From assembly GCA_027492795.1 (NCBI GenBank), contig JAPUEB010000026.1, positions 16,296 through 80,295 on the forward strand: a DNA stretch of 64,000 bases. Reading direction: 5' to 3'. Shown here one piece after another: positions 8,412 to 16,840 of the stretch. A model generated the notes under the pieces. That model made no database searches, had not been told where the DNA came from, and was given only the letters and a program-made list of their open reading frames with translations. A program made the position numbers and the translations under genes. Every line of letters begins with the position of its first letter. Position 1 is the first letter of the stretch. Source of the stretch: Chryseobacterium sp. Lineage in GTDB: Bacteria > Bacteroidota > Bacteroidia > Flavobacteriales > Weeksellaceae.

Positions 8412-9332
8412 TTAAACTTCTACCTCAAAAGTTGTAAGTTCCTTAAACTGCTTGATGCGACCTATCATATCAGCTTCGGTAACTTCGGTAAGTCTTTCTG
8501 TACCAAATTTTTCTACTGTAAAGGAAGCAAGCGCAGAACCGACGATGAGTGCAGATTTCATGGTTTCAAACCCAAAATCTTCTTTTTTTGCAAGATAGGC
8601 TGCGAAACCACCTGCAAAAGTATCTCCCGCTCCTGTTGGGTCGAAAACTTCTTCCAAAGGCATTGCAGGAATTGCAAAAATTCTTCCGTCGTGGAAAAGC
8701 AAGGCTCCGTGTTCACCTTTTTTAATGATTACAAAATCGGGACCCATTTCGTGGATTTTTTTGGCGGCTTTTACCAAGGAATATTCGCCGGAAAGCTGTC
8801 GCGCTTCTTCATCGTTGATGCTGATAACGTCGGTTTTGGCAATCATTACTTTCAAAGTATCCATTGCCGTATCCATCCAAAAATTCATGGTATCTAGAAT
8901 TACCATTTTCGGACGGCTTTTCATTTTTTCTAAAACAGAAAGCTGTACAGCCGGATGAAGATTCCCTAAAAGTAAAACCTCCGCATCCTGCATAGAATCA
9001 GGAATTTTTGGGTCGAAGTTTTCCAAAACATTCACTTCTGTTACCAAAGTATCGCGAGAATTGAGGTCGTTGTGATACCTTCCGCTCCAGAAAAATGTTT
9101 TGCCGTCTTTTACGATTTCTATTCCGTCAATATTTACACCTCTTCCGGTAAGTAAATCCAGATATTCTTGCGGAAAATCGCCTCCAACTACGGAAACAAT
9201 TCCCGAAGGAACACCCATAATAGAAGAGGCAATACCGATGAAAGTAGCGGCACCACCCAAAATTTTATCTGTTTTTCCGAAAGGAGTTTCAATGGCATCG
9301 AAAGCTACGCTTCCTACAACTAATAGTTTCAT
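8412..9332 (-). CDS. PfkB-family sugar/nucleoside kinase
   Basis: The 306-aa protein is a ribokinase fold: an N-terminal GGAATFIGIASSIMG substrate motif, INDEEARQL (family signature), and the C-terminal DPTGAGDTFAGGF with the catalytic Asp of the GAGD anion hole. PfkB kinases phosphorylate sugars or nucleosides with ATP; the substrate cannot be read from the sequence. It starts at an ATG and is separated from gldD by a heptamer array, so the two are probably transcribed separately or read through. Confidence 0.85.
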   Translation of the reverse strand: MKLLVVGSVAFDAIETPFGKTDKILGGAATFIGIASSIMGVPSGIVSVVGGDFPQEYLDLLTGRGVNIDGIEIVKDGKTFFWSGRYHNDLNSRDTLVTEVNVLENFDPKIPDSMQDAEVLLLGNLHPAVQLSVLEKMKSRPKMVILDTMNFWMDTAMDTLKVMIAKTDVISINDEEARQLSGEYSLVKAAKKIHEMGPDFVIIKKGEHGALLFHDGRIFAIPAMPLEEVFDPTGAGDTFAGGFAAYLAKKEDFGFETMKSALIVGSALASFTVEKFGTERLTEVTEADMIGRIKQFKELTTFEVEV

Positions 9333-9363
9333 TTTATATTTTTAGTATTTGTTTAAAAAAAAA

Positions 9364-9412
9364 TCGTAATTCGTATTTCGTATTTCGTATTTCGTAATTC
9401 GTAATTCGTACT
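9364..9412. repeat. Perfect-phase heptamer tandem repeat TCGTAwT
   Basis: Seven consecutive heptamers read TCGTAAT, TCGTATT (three times), TCGTAAT (twice) and TCGTACT. They total exactly 49 bp and fill most of the 85-bp gap between the PfkB gene and gldD. Confidence 0.85.
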
Positions 9413-9417
9413 TCAAA

Positions 9418-9972
9418 TCATTTCCACTCGAAAGTTTCCAGCAAATGCTGCAAATCTTTCTTCACATAATCCACAGCGGGAGCTAAAGAATCGGGTTTTG
9501 GCCTTGTATTGAAATATAGATACGCGGTTACAAAATGTCGGGAACTGTCGGTAACGTAAAACTGAATATTGGAGGCAGTTTGTCCCTTCAACTCATAAAA
9601 ATTTCCAAAAACTTTTTTGTCTGGATAAGAAAAAGATTTCGTGTCAATAGCACTTGCTCTCACCGTATGTTCGTAAACCATTTTTTCAGATTCTGCGATG
9701 TGGGCCTGCAAATCGCCTTTCACGGGATAATAAGTGATGAAGACTTTTCCTTTCATTTTTGGGTAATTCAGGTAAAACCAACAAGGTTTTTTTGCTGGAG
9801 AAATCTTCGCAAAATCTGACATTTCAAAGGTATAATTGCAACCACCATCAAATTTTTGATAAGTAGGAGCTGGATATTCTAAACGAAGTTCTCCGGAAGG
9901 TTTCGGAACGGAATCTTTTCCACATGAAACCAAAAAAAGTGCTGAAAAAATGAGTGAAAATCTTTTTAACAT
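9418..9972 (-). CDS. gldD: Gliding-motility lipoprotein GldD
   Basis: The 184-aa protein begins with a lipoprotein signal ending FLVSC (Cys near 17). It continues with the GldD pattern LRLEYPAPTYQKFDGGCNYTFE, then PCWFYLNYPKMKGKVFITYYPVKGDL and a C-terminal DFYF-like strand (HFVTAYLYFNTRPKPDS). GldD is required for gliding in Flavobacterium johnsoniae and for T9SS function in relatives. In many flavobacteria it neighbours mutY, as here (mutY starts upstream on the same strand). A TATTTTTGC box at 9977-9984 abuts the ATG, so the message could be leaderless. Confidence 0.9.
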   Translation of the reverse strand: MLKRFSLIFSALFLVSCGKDSVPKPSGELRLEYPAPTYQKFDGGCNYTFEMSDFAKISPAKKPCWFYLNYPKMKGKVFITYYPVKGDLQAHIAESEKMVYEHTVRASAIDTKSFSYPDKKVFGNFYELKGQTASNIQFYVTDSSRHFVTAYLYFNTRPKPDSLAPAVDYVKKDLQHLLETFEWK

Positions 9973-10031
9973 TTTGCAAAAATACTTTTTTTTGATGGAA
10001 GTTTAAGCAATGAAATTTCCATATGCTAAAA

Positions 10032-11069
10032 TCAATCTGAAAAACGGTTCAAAATATAATTTTCCAAAGGCTTTGGAAAGGATTTGCCGTGAGAATTTTC
10101 AAAATCTGTCACCAAAAAATTACCTTCTTCCGCAAATTTTTCAAAATCTGATTTTGAAGGTAATGAAACGCTATCAATGGTGATTTCTAAATTTTTATGA
10201 GTTAGCTTATGTTTTAGGATAGTAGTTTTGCTTATCAAATGTTCAAATTTTTCTGGAATCTCTGTGGGAAATTCGTATAGGTTTTTCCAAATAAAGTCAT
10301 CTTGTCTGCGGCGGATAAGAAACTGATTTTCAAACGCTACAAAGTAATATTTTAGTTGAAGATTCTCAATTTTTACTTTTTTAGTTTTTACAGGAAAGAG
10401 ACTTACTTTACTTAGGCTAAATGCAAGACAATCATTGCTTAACGGGCATTTTTCGCAAAGAGGATTCTTCGGTTTACAAATTTCCGAACCCAAATCCATC
10501 ATCGCCTGATTGAAGGTTCCCGCAGAATTTTCCGGCATCATTCTAAAAGCGAGTTCCGAAAAATATTCATTTGCTTTATGATTAGAAATATCAAAATCAT
10601 CCGCAAAAAGTCTGCTCAAAACCCTATAAAAATTACCATCTACAGCCGGAATCTGTTTTCCGAAACAAATACTGGAAATTGCTGCTGCAGTATACTTTCC
10701 CACTCCCTTCAACTTCAAAATATCATCATAATTTTCAGGAAATTCACCTTTAAAATCAGTCATAATTTGTTGAGAAGCTTTGTGGATATTTATCGCTCTG
10801 GAATAATATCCCAAACCTTTCCAATACAGCAGAACTTCATCTAAATTACTTTCCGAAAGCGTCTTCACATCGGGAAAACGTTCTATAAAACGATTGTAAT
10901 GGCTTAATCCCTGTTGAATTCTGGTTTGCTGAAAAACGATTTCGCAAATCCAGATATTGTAAGGATTTTGGGTTTTTCTGAAAGGCAAATCTCGTCCATG
11001 GAAATTATACCAGTACAAAAGTTTTTTACCAATGTGAAGAAAATCAGGGTTTTGTTTGTTTGTTTTCAA
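10032..11069 (-). CDS. mutY: A/G-specific adenine glycosylase MutY
   Basis: MutY removes adenine mispaired with 8-oxoguanine. The 345-aa protein has the helix-hairpin-helix LKGVGKYTAAAISS followed by AVDGN (catalytic Asp), and a 4Fe-4S loop with C-x6-C-x2-C-x5-C spacing from CKPKNPLCEKC to NDC. A C-terminal Nudix-like 8-oxoG recognition domain follows from about residue 235. The start must be the TTG at 11067-11069, because an in-frame stop lies four codons further upstream and no ATG precedes the conserved FLHIGKKLLYWYN. It is divergent from HU, with the two promoter regions overlapping. Confidence 0.9.
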   Translation of the reverse strand: MKTNKQNPDFLHIGKKLLYWYNFHGRDLPFRKTQNPYNIWICEIVFQQTRIQQGLSHYNRFIERFPDVKTLSESNLDEVLLYWKGLGYYSRAINIHKASQQIMTDFKGEFPENYDDILKLKGVGKYTAAAISSICFGKQIPAVDGNFYRVLSRLFADDFDISNHKANEYFSELAFRMMPENSAGTFNQAMMDLGSEICKPKNPLCEKCPLSNDCLAFSLSKVSLFPVKTKKVKIENLQLKYYFVAFENQFLIRRRQDDFIWKNLYEFPTEIPEKFEHLISKTTILKHKLTHKNLEITIDSVSLPSKSDFEKFAEEGNFLVTDFENSHGKSFPKPLENYILNRFSD

Positions 11070-11087
11070 AAATAAGTTTTATATTTG
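11051..11087 (+). promoter_or_regulatory. Promoter of the HU gene
   Basis: Three tandem TTTG units (11051-11062) stand at the -33 position, 17 bp before a perfect -7 box TATATTTG (11080-11087) followed by C. The expected start of transcription is about 20-25 bases before the ATG. This is the clearest TTTG-N17-TAnnTTTG promoter in the window. Confidence 0.75.
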
Positions 11088-11116
11088 CACACCAAAATTA
11101 AAAAGAAAAACAGAAA

Positions 11117-11407
11117 ATGACAAAGGCAGAATTGGTAAACACCATCTCCAACAAATTGGGTACAGAAAAAGGTGAAACACAGAAAGTTGTAGAAGCATTC
11201 ATGCACGAAATTAGAAGCGCAATGTACAAAGGAGACAATGTATATTTAAGAGGTTTCGGTTCTTTCATCATCAAAACAAGGGCAGCAAAAACGGGAAGAA
11301 ATATTTCTAAAAACACAGCTATTGAAATCCCTGCTCATAATATTCCGGCTTTCAAGCCATCTAAAACTTTTACAGAGAAAGTAAAAGCAAAAGTAGAGGT
11401 AAAATAA
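11117..11407 (+). CDS. HU/IHF-family DNA-binding protein
   Basis: The 96-aa basic protein has the complete HU fold: an N-terminal helical dimerisation part (TKAELVNTISNKLG, VVEAFMHEIRSAM), the GFGSF turn, and the beta-arm with KTGRNISKNTAIEIPAHNIPAFKPSK ending in a Lys-rich helix. It binds and bends DNA as a dimer; which HU/IHF subclass it belongs to cannot be settled here. Strong promoter at 11051-11087. The 31-aa basic ORF follows 35 bases later and probably shares the transcript. Confidence 0.93.
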   Translation: MTKAELVNTISNKLGTEKGETQKVVEAFMHEIRSAMYKGDNVYLRGFGSFIIKTRAAKTGRNISKNTAIEIPAHNIPAFKPSKTFTEKVKAKVEVK

Positions 11408-11442
11408 CAATTAAGGAGTAATAATTTTAAATTTTTTATAAA

Positions 11443-11538
11443 ATGCCAAGCGGAAAGAAAAGAAAAAGACACAAGGTAGCAACGCACAAAAGAAAGAAAA
11501 GAAGAAGAGCGAACAGACATAAGAAGAAAAAATCTTAA
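11443..11538 (+). CDS. 31-aa AURKAIP1/COX24-domain basic protein
   Basis: ATG at 11443 opens a 31-codon frame ending TAA at 11536-11538. It begins MPSGKKRKRHKVATHKRK and is then almost entirely Lys, Arg, His and Asn. The same tiny protein is annotated in many Bacteroidota genomes under the AURKAIP1/COX24 domain, whose mitochondrial members are the small-subunit ribosomal protein mS38. A ribosome-associated role is therefore the best guess; none has been shown for this protein. AAGGAG occurs at 11413-11418 but 24 bases from the ATG, too far to act as a normal ribosome-binding site. It lies between HU and rng. Confidence 0.8.
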   Translation: MPSGKKRKRHKVATHKRKKRRRANRHKKKKS

Positions 11539-11813
11539 CCTCCTTCGATTTTTTTAAAATATATAATATAGTTGGTGTTTTTATTTTTAATAATATTTCA
11601 CCGACTATATTTTGTTTAAACCCATAATTTTCTGAAAACCATCATTGTAAAAGCTTTTTCAGAAAATATTAAAAACAATTGGGCAACAGGTTTTGGAGCG
11701 AGTATTTCAATTTTTTTCGCATTCTGCAGCACATTTTCGCTATATTTACGTTATAGAAAAGTGTACCTAAAAAATAGCTCCAACCCTCCTAAAGTATAAA
11801 TTAATTTGAAGCA

Positions 11814-13370
11814 ATGAAGAAAGAACTGATTGTATCGCATGAAGATGAGCTCACAAAAATAGCCCTGCTGGAAGACGGTCGCCTGTTCGAACTGCACCAA
11901 GAAGAAGATAAAACAGATTTTGTAGTTGGCGATTTATTTGTAGGAAAAGTAAAAAAATTGGCTCCCAACCTGAATGCAGCCTTCGTAAATATAGGTTACA
12001 ACAAAGATGCTTTTTTGCATTACCAAGATTTGGGGCCTCAATTTCTTACCTATAAAAAGTTTTTGAAAGAAACTGTTGCGAAAAAGCAGCAAAGCTCTAG
12101 CCTAAAAAACTTTCACATTGAAAAAGAGATTGACAAAAACGGCACCATCGATAAAGTAATTGCAAAAGACGACCTCATCCTTCTGCAAATCACCAAAGAA
12201 CCCATTTCTACAAAAGGTCCCAGAATTTCTACGCAAATATCTTTAACGGGACGTTTTCTAGTCCTTATCCCATTCGATAATAAAGTTTCTATTTCAAAAA
12301 AAATAGGAACTTCCGAAGAAAAAGAACGTTTGCGAACGCTTATCGAGAGCATAAAGCCAGAAGGTTTCGGCGTAATTATACGAACTGTTGCAGAAGGCAA
12401 AAAAGTGGCAGAACTGCACAACGACATGAACCAGCTGATTCAAAAATGGGAAAGCACTTTCAAAAATATTCAGAAAAATACGGTTCCAAACAAAGTTTTA
12501 AGCGAGGAAGATAAAGCTTCGGCTATATTGCGCGACAATTTTAATGCAGATTTTGTAAATATCATTTGTGATGACGAGCAAATGGTTTCCGATATGAAAA
12601 ACTACATTGAAGTAATAGCTCCCGAACGTAAAAATATCGTACAGTTTTACAGCGGCCATATTCCTTTGATGGAATATTACAACGTGGAAAAACAGCTGAA
12701 ACAAAGTTTTGGAAAACATGTAAACATTGCAGGTTCCAAAGGTGCTTATTTGGTGATTGAACATACCGAAGCTCTGCACGTTATCGATGTAAACTCAGGC
12801 CCAAGTATTTCCTCCAATTCCACAAATAAAGACCACGCTTTGAACGTGAACAAAACTGCGGCAACAGAAATTGCAAGGCAGCTCCGTTTGCGTGATATGG
12901 GAGGAATTATCGTGATTGATTTTATTGACATGACCAATCCGGACCACCGAAAAAACCTCTACGAACACCTGAAAGAGGAAATGAAACGCGATAAGGCACG
13001 TCACAAAATTTTGCCTCCAAGTAAATTCGGTCTCATCCAGATTACCAGACAGCGAAACCGTCCTGAAAAACAAATTGAAACCAAAGAAGAAAACCCGAAC
13101 GCAACCGGAGAAATTTTAGCTCCAATTGTAGTGGTAGAAAGGATGGAAGAGGTAATCCGAAATCTAATTCAGAAAGAAAAGGGAAAAATATTTTTGCATG
13201 TTCATCCGTTTGTAGAAGCTTACCTTACGAAAGGCTTGATAAGCATACAGACCAAATGGTATTTGAAGTACAAAAAATGGGTAACAATTATTCCACGAGA
13301 CAGTTACAAGTATTTGGAATACAAAATTTATAATGCTAAAAAAGAGGAATTGGTGGGATATTCTAATTAA
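11814..13370 (+). CDS. rng: Rne/Rng-family ribonuclease (RNase G)
   Basis: The 518-aa protein matches RNase G length and order. An N-terminal S1-type domain (GDLFVGKVKKLAPNLNAAFVNIGYNKDAFLHYQDLG, about 40-75) is followed by a catalytic core with HVIDVNSG and GGIIVIDFIDM holding the metal-binding Asp residues. The zinc-link region is degenerate, but RLRDMGG and QITRQRNRP are kept. It cleaves single-stranded RNA, with 16S rRNA maturation and mRNA decay as family roles. It lacks the long C-terminal scaffold of RNase E. The gene is separated from the 31-aa ORF by 275 bp that include a TATATTTAC promoter-like stretch near 11745. Confidence 0.93.
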   Translation: MKKELIVSHEDELTKIALLEDGRLFELHQEEDKTDFVVGDLFVGKVKKLAPNLNAAFVNIGYNKDAFLHYQDLGPQFLTYKKFLKETVAKKQQSSSLKNFHIEKEIDKNGTIDKVIAKDDLILLQITKEPISTKGPRISTQISLTGRFLVLIPFDNKVSISKKIGTSEEKERLRTLIESIKPEGFGVIIRTVAEGKKVAELHNDMNQLIQKWESTFKNIQKNTVPNKVLSEEDKASAILRDNFNADFVNIICDDEQMVSDMKNYIEVIAPERKNIVQFYSGHIPLMEYYNVEKQLKQSFGKHVNIAGSKGAYLVIEHTEALHVIDVNSGPSISSNSTNKDHALNVNKTAATEIARQLRLRDMGGIIVIDFIDMTNPDHRKNLYEHLKEEMKRDKARHKILPPSKFGLIQITRQRNRPEKQIETKEENPNATGEILAPIVVVERMEEVIRNLIQKEKGKIFLHVHPFVEAYLTKGLISIQTKWYLKYKKWVTIIPRDSYKYLEYKIYNAKKEELVGYSN

Positions 13371-13674
13371 AGGATTCCAATTCTCTTAATTTTTTTTGCC
13401 ATTAATGTACGAATGAAATTATTCGTGAATTAGTGGCATTTTTAGTTATATAGTTTTTTCCTCAAACTGCTTACATAGTTTATTCGTTACTATTATCATA
13501 ATCGTGCAGCGACAAGTCGCAAGAGGTAAACATTGTGTCGCGTTCCGCGCGAGCCAAAAGAACGTTTTTATTTTAAGCAAAATTTAAGAATGGGGCTTTT
13601 TTGAAGATTTATTTTCATCAACTTTTAACCTTACTTTAAAACAGAATCTCTATTAAAAAGCTTATTTTTGAAAC
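13371..13674. other. Gene-free gap between rng and the Nudix gene
   Basis: No gene is seen. The gap holds the hairpin 13398-13437, a GCGACAAGTCGC palindrome at 13509-13520, and just before the Nudix ATG a TATTTTTG -7-like box at 13663-13670. That box ends only four bases before the ATG. Confidence 0.6.
13398..13437. repeat. Dispersed hairpin repeat downstream of rng
   Basis: GCCATTAAT..ACGAAT pairs imperfectly with ATTCGT..ATTAGTGGC and a short T run follows, so it can also end rng transcription. It is a relative of the 3368-3429 hairpin. Confidence 0.6.
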
Positions 13675-14304
13675 ATGGAATTCATAGGAAGAGATTTACT
13701 GAAAAAGATTCGCGAAACCGATTTATTGGGTGAAAATGCACACTCTATTTATTCGCCGCCTTATCGTCCTTTACTTTCATACGAACAGATTTTAGAAAAA
13801 AATCCTCGATTTGCGGCGGTAAACATCCTGCTTTATCTAAAAGATGATGAATGGCATTTACCTTTGATGCTTCGTGCAAAAAACGAAAACGACAGACACA
13901 GCGGACAAATCTCACTTCCCGGTGGAAGTAGAGATGAGGGAGATAAAGATTTTGCCGAAACCGCCATTCGTGAAACCTCGGAAGAAATAGGCATCGAGAA
14001 ACATTACGTTCGTATCATCCGAGAAATGTCGCCAATTTACATTCCGCCGAGCAACTTTTATGTTCGTCCGTTCATTTCATATACCAAGAAAAATCCCGAG
14101 TTTTTTCTACAGGAATCCGAAGCTTTAGAACTCATCGAAATTCCTGTATCGTCTATCCTCAATCTTTCCACAGAGCCAGAAATTATGGTGCTTCCTTCAT
14201 CGCGAGGTATTGAAGTTCCGGTGATTAATTTCAATGGATACATCATTTGGGGAGCAACATCAATGATTTTAAGCGAATTCAGCCAATTATTGAAAAATAT
14301 GTAA
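13675..14304 (+). CDS. Nudix hydrolase, CoA pyrophosphatase type
   Basis: The 209-aa protein carries a full Nudix box from GGSRDEGDKDFAETAIRET to SEEIGI (about residues 83-107). It is preceded by LMLRAKNENDRHSGQISLPGG, which matches the extra motif of CoA pyrophosphatases (NuDiC, UPF0035). These enzymes split CoA to phosphopantetheine and 3',5'-ADP, possibly clearing oxidised CoA. Cytosolic. The acyltransferase gene follows after 25 bp on the same strand, so the two may be co-transcribed. Confidence 0.88.
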   Translation: MEFIGRDLLKKIRETDLLGENAHSIYSPPYRPLLSYEQILEKNPRFAAVNILLYLKDDEWHLPLMLRAKNENDRHSGQISLPGGSRDEGDKDFAETAIRETSEEIGIEKHYVRIIREMSPIYIPPSNFYVRPFISYTKKNPEFFLQESEALELIEIPVSSILNLSTEPEIMVLPSSRGIEVPVINFNGYIIWGATSMILSEFSQLLKNM

Positions 14305-14329
14305 ATTTGCAGATTATGTTAATTTAAAC

Positions 14330-15151
14330 ATGGCGAAAAAGAACATTTTTACCGACGCTTTCGGTAATTTATACATTCTTAAAAGATTTGTGATTTTCCT
14401 TGTGGGAGTTGTTTCTTACAGGAGATTCAATGGTTTTAATAAACTGAAAATTTCGGGAACCGAAAATTTGGTGAATCTTCCGGACAGCAATGTGCTCTTC
14501 GTAGCCAATCATCAAACTTATTTTGCGGATGTTGCCGCAATGTACCACGTTTTCTGCGCGGTAAACAATGGTTTTCTAAATACCATCAAAAATCCGGTGT
14601 ATCTATTGAATCCTAAAGTTGATTTCTATTACGTGGCTGCCGAAGAAACCGTAAACAAAGGAATTTTAGCAAGAATTTTTAAAATGGCGGGAGCAATTAC
14701 CGTAAAAAGAACGTGGAGAACCGCCGGAAAAAACGTAAACCGTGTGGTAGATCTGAAGGAAGTGGATAATATCATGAAAGCTCTGGATAACGGTTGGGTA
14801 ATCACTTTTCCACAGGGAACTACCTCCGCTTTTGCACAAGGAAGACGCGGAACCGCAAAACTGGTAAAAAACCAAAGACCAATTGTAATTCCCATTAAAA
14901 TTGATGGCTTCCGAAGAGCATTTGATAAAAAAGGTCTTCTGATAAAGGTTACAGGCGTAGAACCAACCATGGAATTTAAAAAACCTTTGGAAATAGATTA
15001 CGACCATGAAAATCCGCAGCAAATTCTTAACAAAATAATGACCGCTATAGAACAGACGGAGGAGTTCAACCTACTTCACGAGTATGATCAGGAATTAAAA
15101 GCAAAAAAAGAGGCAGAAAACTTACAAAAACAAGATAATATAGAACCATGA
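14330..15151 (+). CDS. Lysophospholipid acyltransferase (PlsC-like)
   Basis: The 273-aa protein has the PlsC order. An N-terminal hydrophobic anchor (about 18-30) precedes block I NHQTYFAD, block II-III residues around VKRTWRTAGK, and FPQGTTSAFAQGRRG at the FPEGTRS position. Block I is H-x5-D and not the textbook H-x4-D, and Glu is replaced by Gln in block III. This looks like a Bacteroidota subfamily trait, but activity is less certain for it. A TAAATTTG box lies at 14302-14309. The next gene starts inside its stop (ATGA overlap), so the two are translationally coupled. Confidence 0.8.
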   Translation: MAKKNIFTDAFGNLYILKRFVIFLVGVVSYRRFNGFNKLKISGTENLVNLPDSNVLFVANHQTYFADVAAMYHVFCAVNNGFLNTIKNPVYLLNPKVDFYYVAAEETVNKGILARIFKMAGAITVKRTWRTAGKNVNRVVDLKEVDNIMKALDNGWVITFPQGTTSAFAQGRRGTAKLVKNQRPIVIPIKIDGFRRAFDKKGLLIKVTGVEPTMEFKKPLEIDYDHENPQQILNKIMTAIEQTEEFNLLHEYDQELKAKKEAENLQKQDNIEP

Positions 15152-15585
15152 AAAAGCTGATTATTTTATTTTTAGCGGTTATTCTTTCTTCGTGCAACAG
15201 CCAGAAGAAATATTCAGATTTTGATTACAGCTATACCAGAAGCGGAGGTTTTGCGCCTATATACGAGAATTTCTTGATAAAAGGTAACAAAGCACACTAT
15301 TCCTTTGAAGGGCAGGGAAAAAATATCAAAAAAGATTTCAAAATAAGTAACGAGGAAATTAAAAAACTTGAAGAAGTTCTTACTGCGAACAATTTCCGAA
15401 TGATAGAGGAAGACCACAAAAAACTGTACGACTATATTGGAACCAGAATAAAAGTAAGTAACGGTCCAAATGCCGCCAGCAAAAGCGACGCAAGCTATAT
15501 TATGCCAAAACATCAACAAAAATGGGATAACGTTGCAAAAGCTTTCCGCGAATTGCTCGATTCAAAAATAAATACCACAAAATAA
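15148..15585 (+). CDS. Lipoprotein of unknown function
   Basis: The 145-aa protein has a lipoprotein signal ending LSSC (Cys 16), so it is exported and lipid-anchored. The mature part is small, Lys-rich and mixed alpha/beta, with FDYSYTRSGGFAPIYENFLIKG near its start. No family is recognised. Its ATG overlaps the acyltransferase stop by four bases, which suggests a job in envelope lipid handling, an inference from position only. Confidence 0.75.
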   Translation: MKKLIILFLAVILSSCNSQKKYSDFDYSYTRSGGFAPIYENFLIKGNKAHYSFEGQGKNIKKDFKISNEEIKKLEEVLTANNFRMIEEDHKKLYDYIGTRIKVSNGPNAASKSDASYIMPKHQQKWDNVAKAFRELLDSKINTTK

Positions 15586-15600
15586 CTCAATCTTTCTGCA

Positions 15601-16140
15601 TTGAAAACTATTTTTGAGCAAAATAGAGATAAAACGCGCGTTTTACTTGTCGGAAAAGAACTCTCGAAACTATTTTTTCATGTTCTTGATTTTCATGGAA
15701 AAGAAGTGGACAAAATATCTGAAAACGAAAGCGAGCGAAAAGGAAGCGACTTCCTTGTTTTCTGTAGCGATAATCCGCAGCAAACTGAAGACTTTTTACC
15801 AAATATTGTATTTTTAGAAGCTGATTTTGCAATTCTCGAAACTTCTACGTTGCTTGAAAACATTACAGGAGGTGGAGTCTTAGTTTATTCCGAAAATTCT
15901 TATTCGATTTCCAAAAAATTGGAAACTTCAACCAATTATTTCCGGAAATTAGCTTTCCAAGAATTAGCTTTTGAAAAACATGGCGAAAACGCTACCATAG
16001 CAACCGAAATTGGCACGCTACCACTTTCCTTTTCAGATGATAGGCTTATTCGGAATTTGGACGGATTAAGGCTTCTTTGCCAGCAATTCGGGATAATGGA
16101 AGAAGAGTATTACGAAGCAGTTCTTGCTTACGATGCATAA
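15601..16140 (+). CDS. Hypothetical 179-aa cytosolic protein, TTG start
   Basis: The frame follows the lipoprotein stop (15583-15585) in the same phase, so only CTC, AAT, CTT, TCT, GCA and TTG are available before the body of the protein. The TTG at 15601 is the only plausible start. The protein has an N-terminal Rossmann-like beta-alpha pattern (RVLLVGKELSKLFFHVLDFHG, then GSDFLVFCSDN and ADFAILETSTLLENITGGGVLVYSE). It resembles the nucleotide-binding half of a ligase or kinase without a clear P-loop. Unrecognised. It ends the acyltransferase operon before a terminator. Confidence 0.65.
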   Translation: MKTIFEQNRDKTRVLLVGKELSKLFFHVLDFHGKEVDKISENESERKGSDFLVFCSDNPQQTEDFLPNIVFLEADFAILETSTLLENITGGGVLVYSENSYSISKKLETSTNYFRKLAFQELAFEKHGENATIATEIGTLPLSFSDDRLIRNLDGLRLLCQQFGIMEEEYYEAVLAYDA

Positions 16141-16143
16141 AAA

Positions 16144-16174
16144 AACCGGCGTTTCTGCCGGTTCCACTTTTTTA
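16144..16174 (+). terminator. Terminator between convergent genes
   Basis: AACCGGC (16144-16150) pairs with GCCGGTT (16157-16163) around a 6-base loop, followed by a T-rich tract. It ends the acyltransferase operon and faces rlpA from the opposite strand. Confidence 0.75.
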
Positions 16175-16189
16175 AAGATTTAATCTTGT

Positions 16190-16573
16190 TTAATCTTCAT
16201 CGATAATTTGATATTCAATAGGCATTGTACCGTGATTGAGGTTTCCTATTTCATCGAAAGCTGCCTTTGAAAGGTCCAAAGCTCTTGAAGAATGGAAAGG
16301 TCCTCTATCGTTCACTGTTACCGTTACAGTTTCACCTGTTTTTGGGTTGGTAACTTTCAGTTTAGTACCGAAAGGTAGTGTACGGTGGGCTGCAGTAAAT
16401 TTGGAGTTGCTAAAAATTGCTCCACTTGCAGTTCTTTTCCCATTGAACTTGTCGTGATAAAACGACGCATAACTTGTTTTCACCTCATCCTTGTCACTGG
16501 TATAATTCTTGAATGAATATAAACCCAGAGTTGAAATCATCATTATGATTACGAGAATAGCTCTTTTCATCAT
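16190..16573 (-). CDS. RlpA-like double-psi beta-barrel protein
   Basis: The 127-aa protein has a signal or anchor at about residues 1-20 and then the RlpA/DPBB domain: YASFYHDKFNGKRTASGAIF, AAHRTLPFGTKLKVTNP, VTVTVNDRGPF with the catalytic-type Asp, and SRALDLSKAAFD. RlpA acts on septal peptidoglycan as a lytic transglycosylase or binds denuded strands. The ATG at 16571-16573 (or the next codon) was chosen over a longer frame from 16648, because a full promoter sits at 16601-16629 and the longer part reads through it. Confidence 0.87.
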   Translation of the reverse strand: MMKRAILVIIMMISTLGLYSFKNYTSDKDEVKTSYASFYHDKFNGKRTASGAIFSNSKFTAAHRTLPFGTKLKVTNPKTGETVTVTVNDRGPFHSSRALDLSKAAFDEIGNLNHGTMPIEYQIIDED

Positions 16574-16600
16574 TTTGAATATTTTATTGGTTTGACAGGG

Positions 16601-16629
16601 CAAAATTAGAACGATTCTGAAACCTGCAA
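16601..16629 (-). promoter_or_regulatory. Promoter of the rlpA-like gene
   Basis: TTG (16627-16629), an 18-bp spacer and TAATTTTG (16601-16608) followed by C on the minus strand fit the Bacteroidota consensus. They place transcription start about 20 bases before the chosen ATG. Confidence 0.65.
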
Positions 16630-16840
16630 CAATCGAAGCGTTAAACATTCTTAATAATTTCTTAAAATTTTGTTAAAGACACCCGAAACTGCCTATTATC
16701 AAGGTTTTGGCAGAGATTGTTAAAAAGTGTTAAAAAGAACCCAAAAAGGTTAAGAATATTAACTAACTATTGCATAATTTCCATTTAAATTTTACATAAA
16801 TCCACTGTAAATCAGTGATAACTGAATTTTGGCATAAAAA
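16630..16840. other. Non-coding gap between the rlpA promoter and the rimO end
   Basis: No gene is seen. It is AT-rich with repeated GTTAAAAAG phrases near 16720-16760 and no other structure before the rimO terminator. Confidence 0.5.

Noticed and set aside
16574..16648. Longer RlpA-like protein starting at 16648
   Set aside because: The extension runs through a good promoter and lies before the signal peptide.
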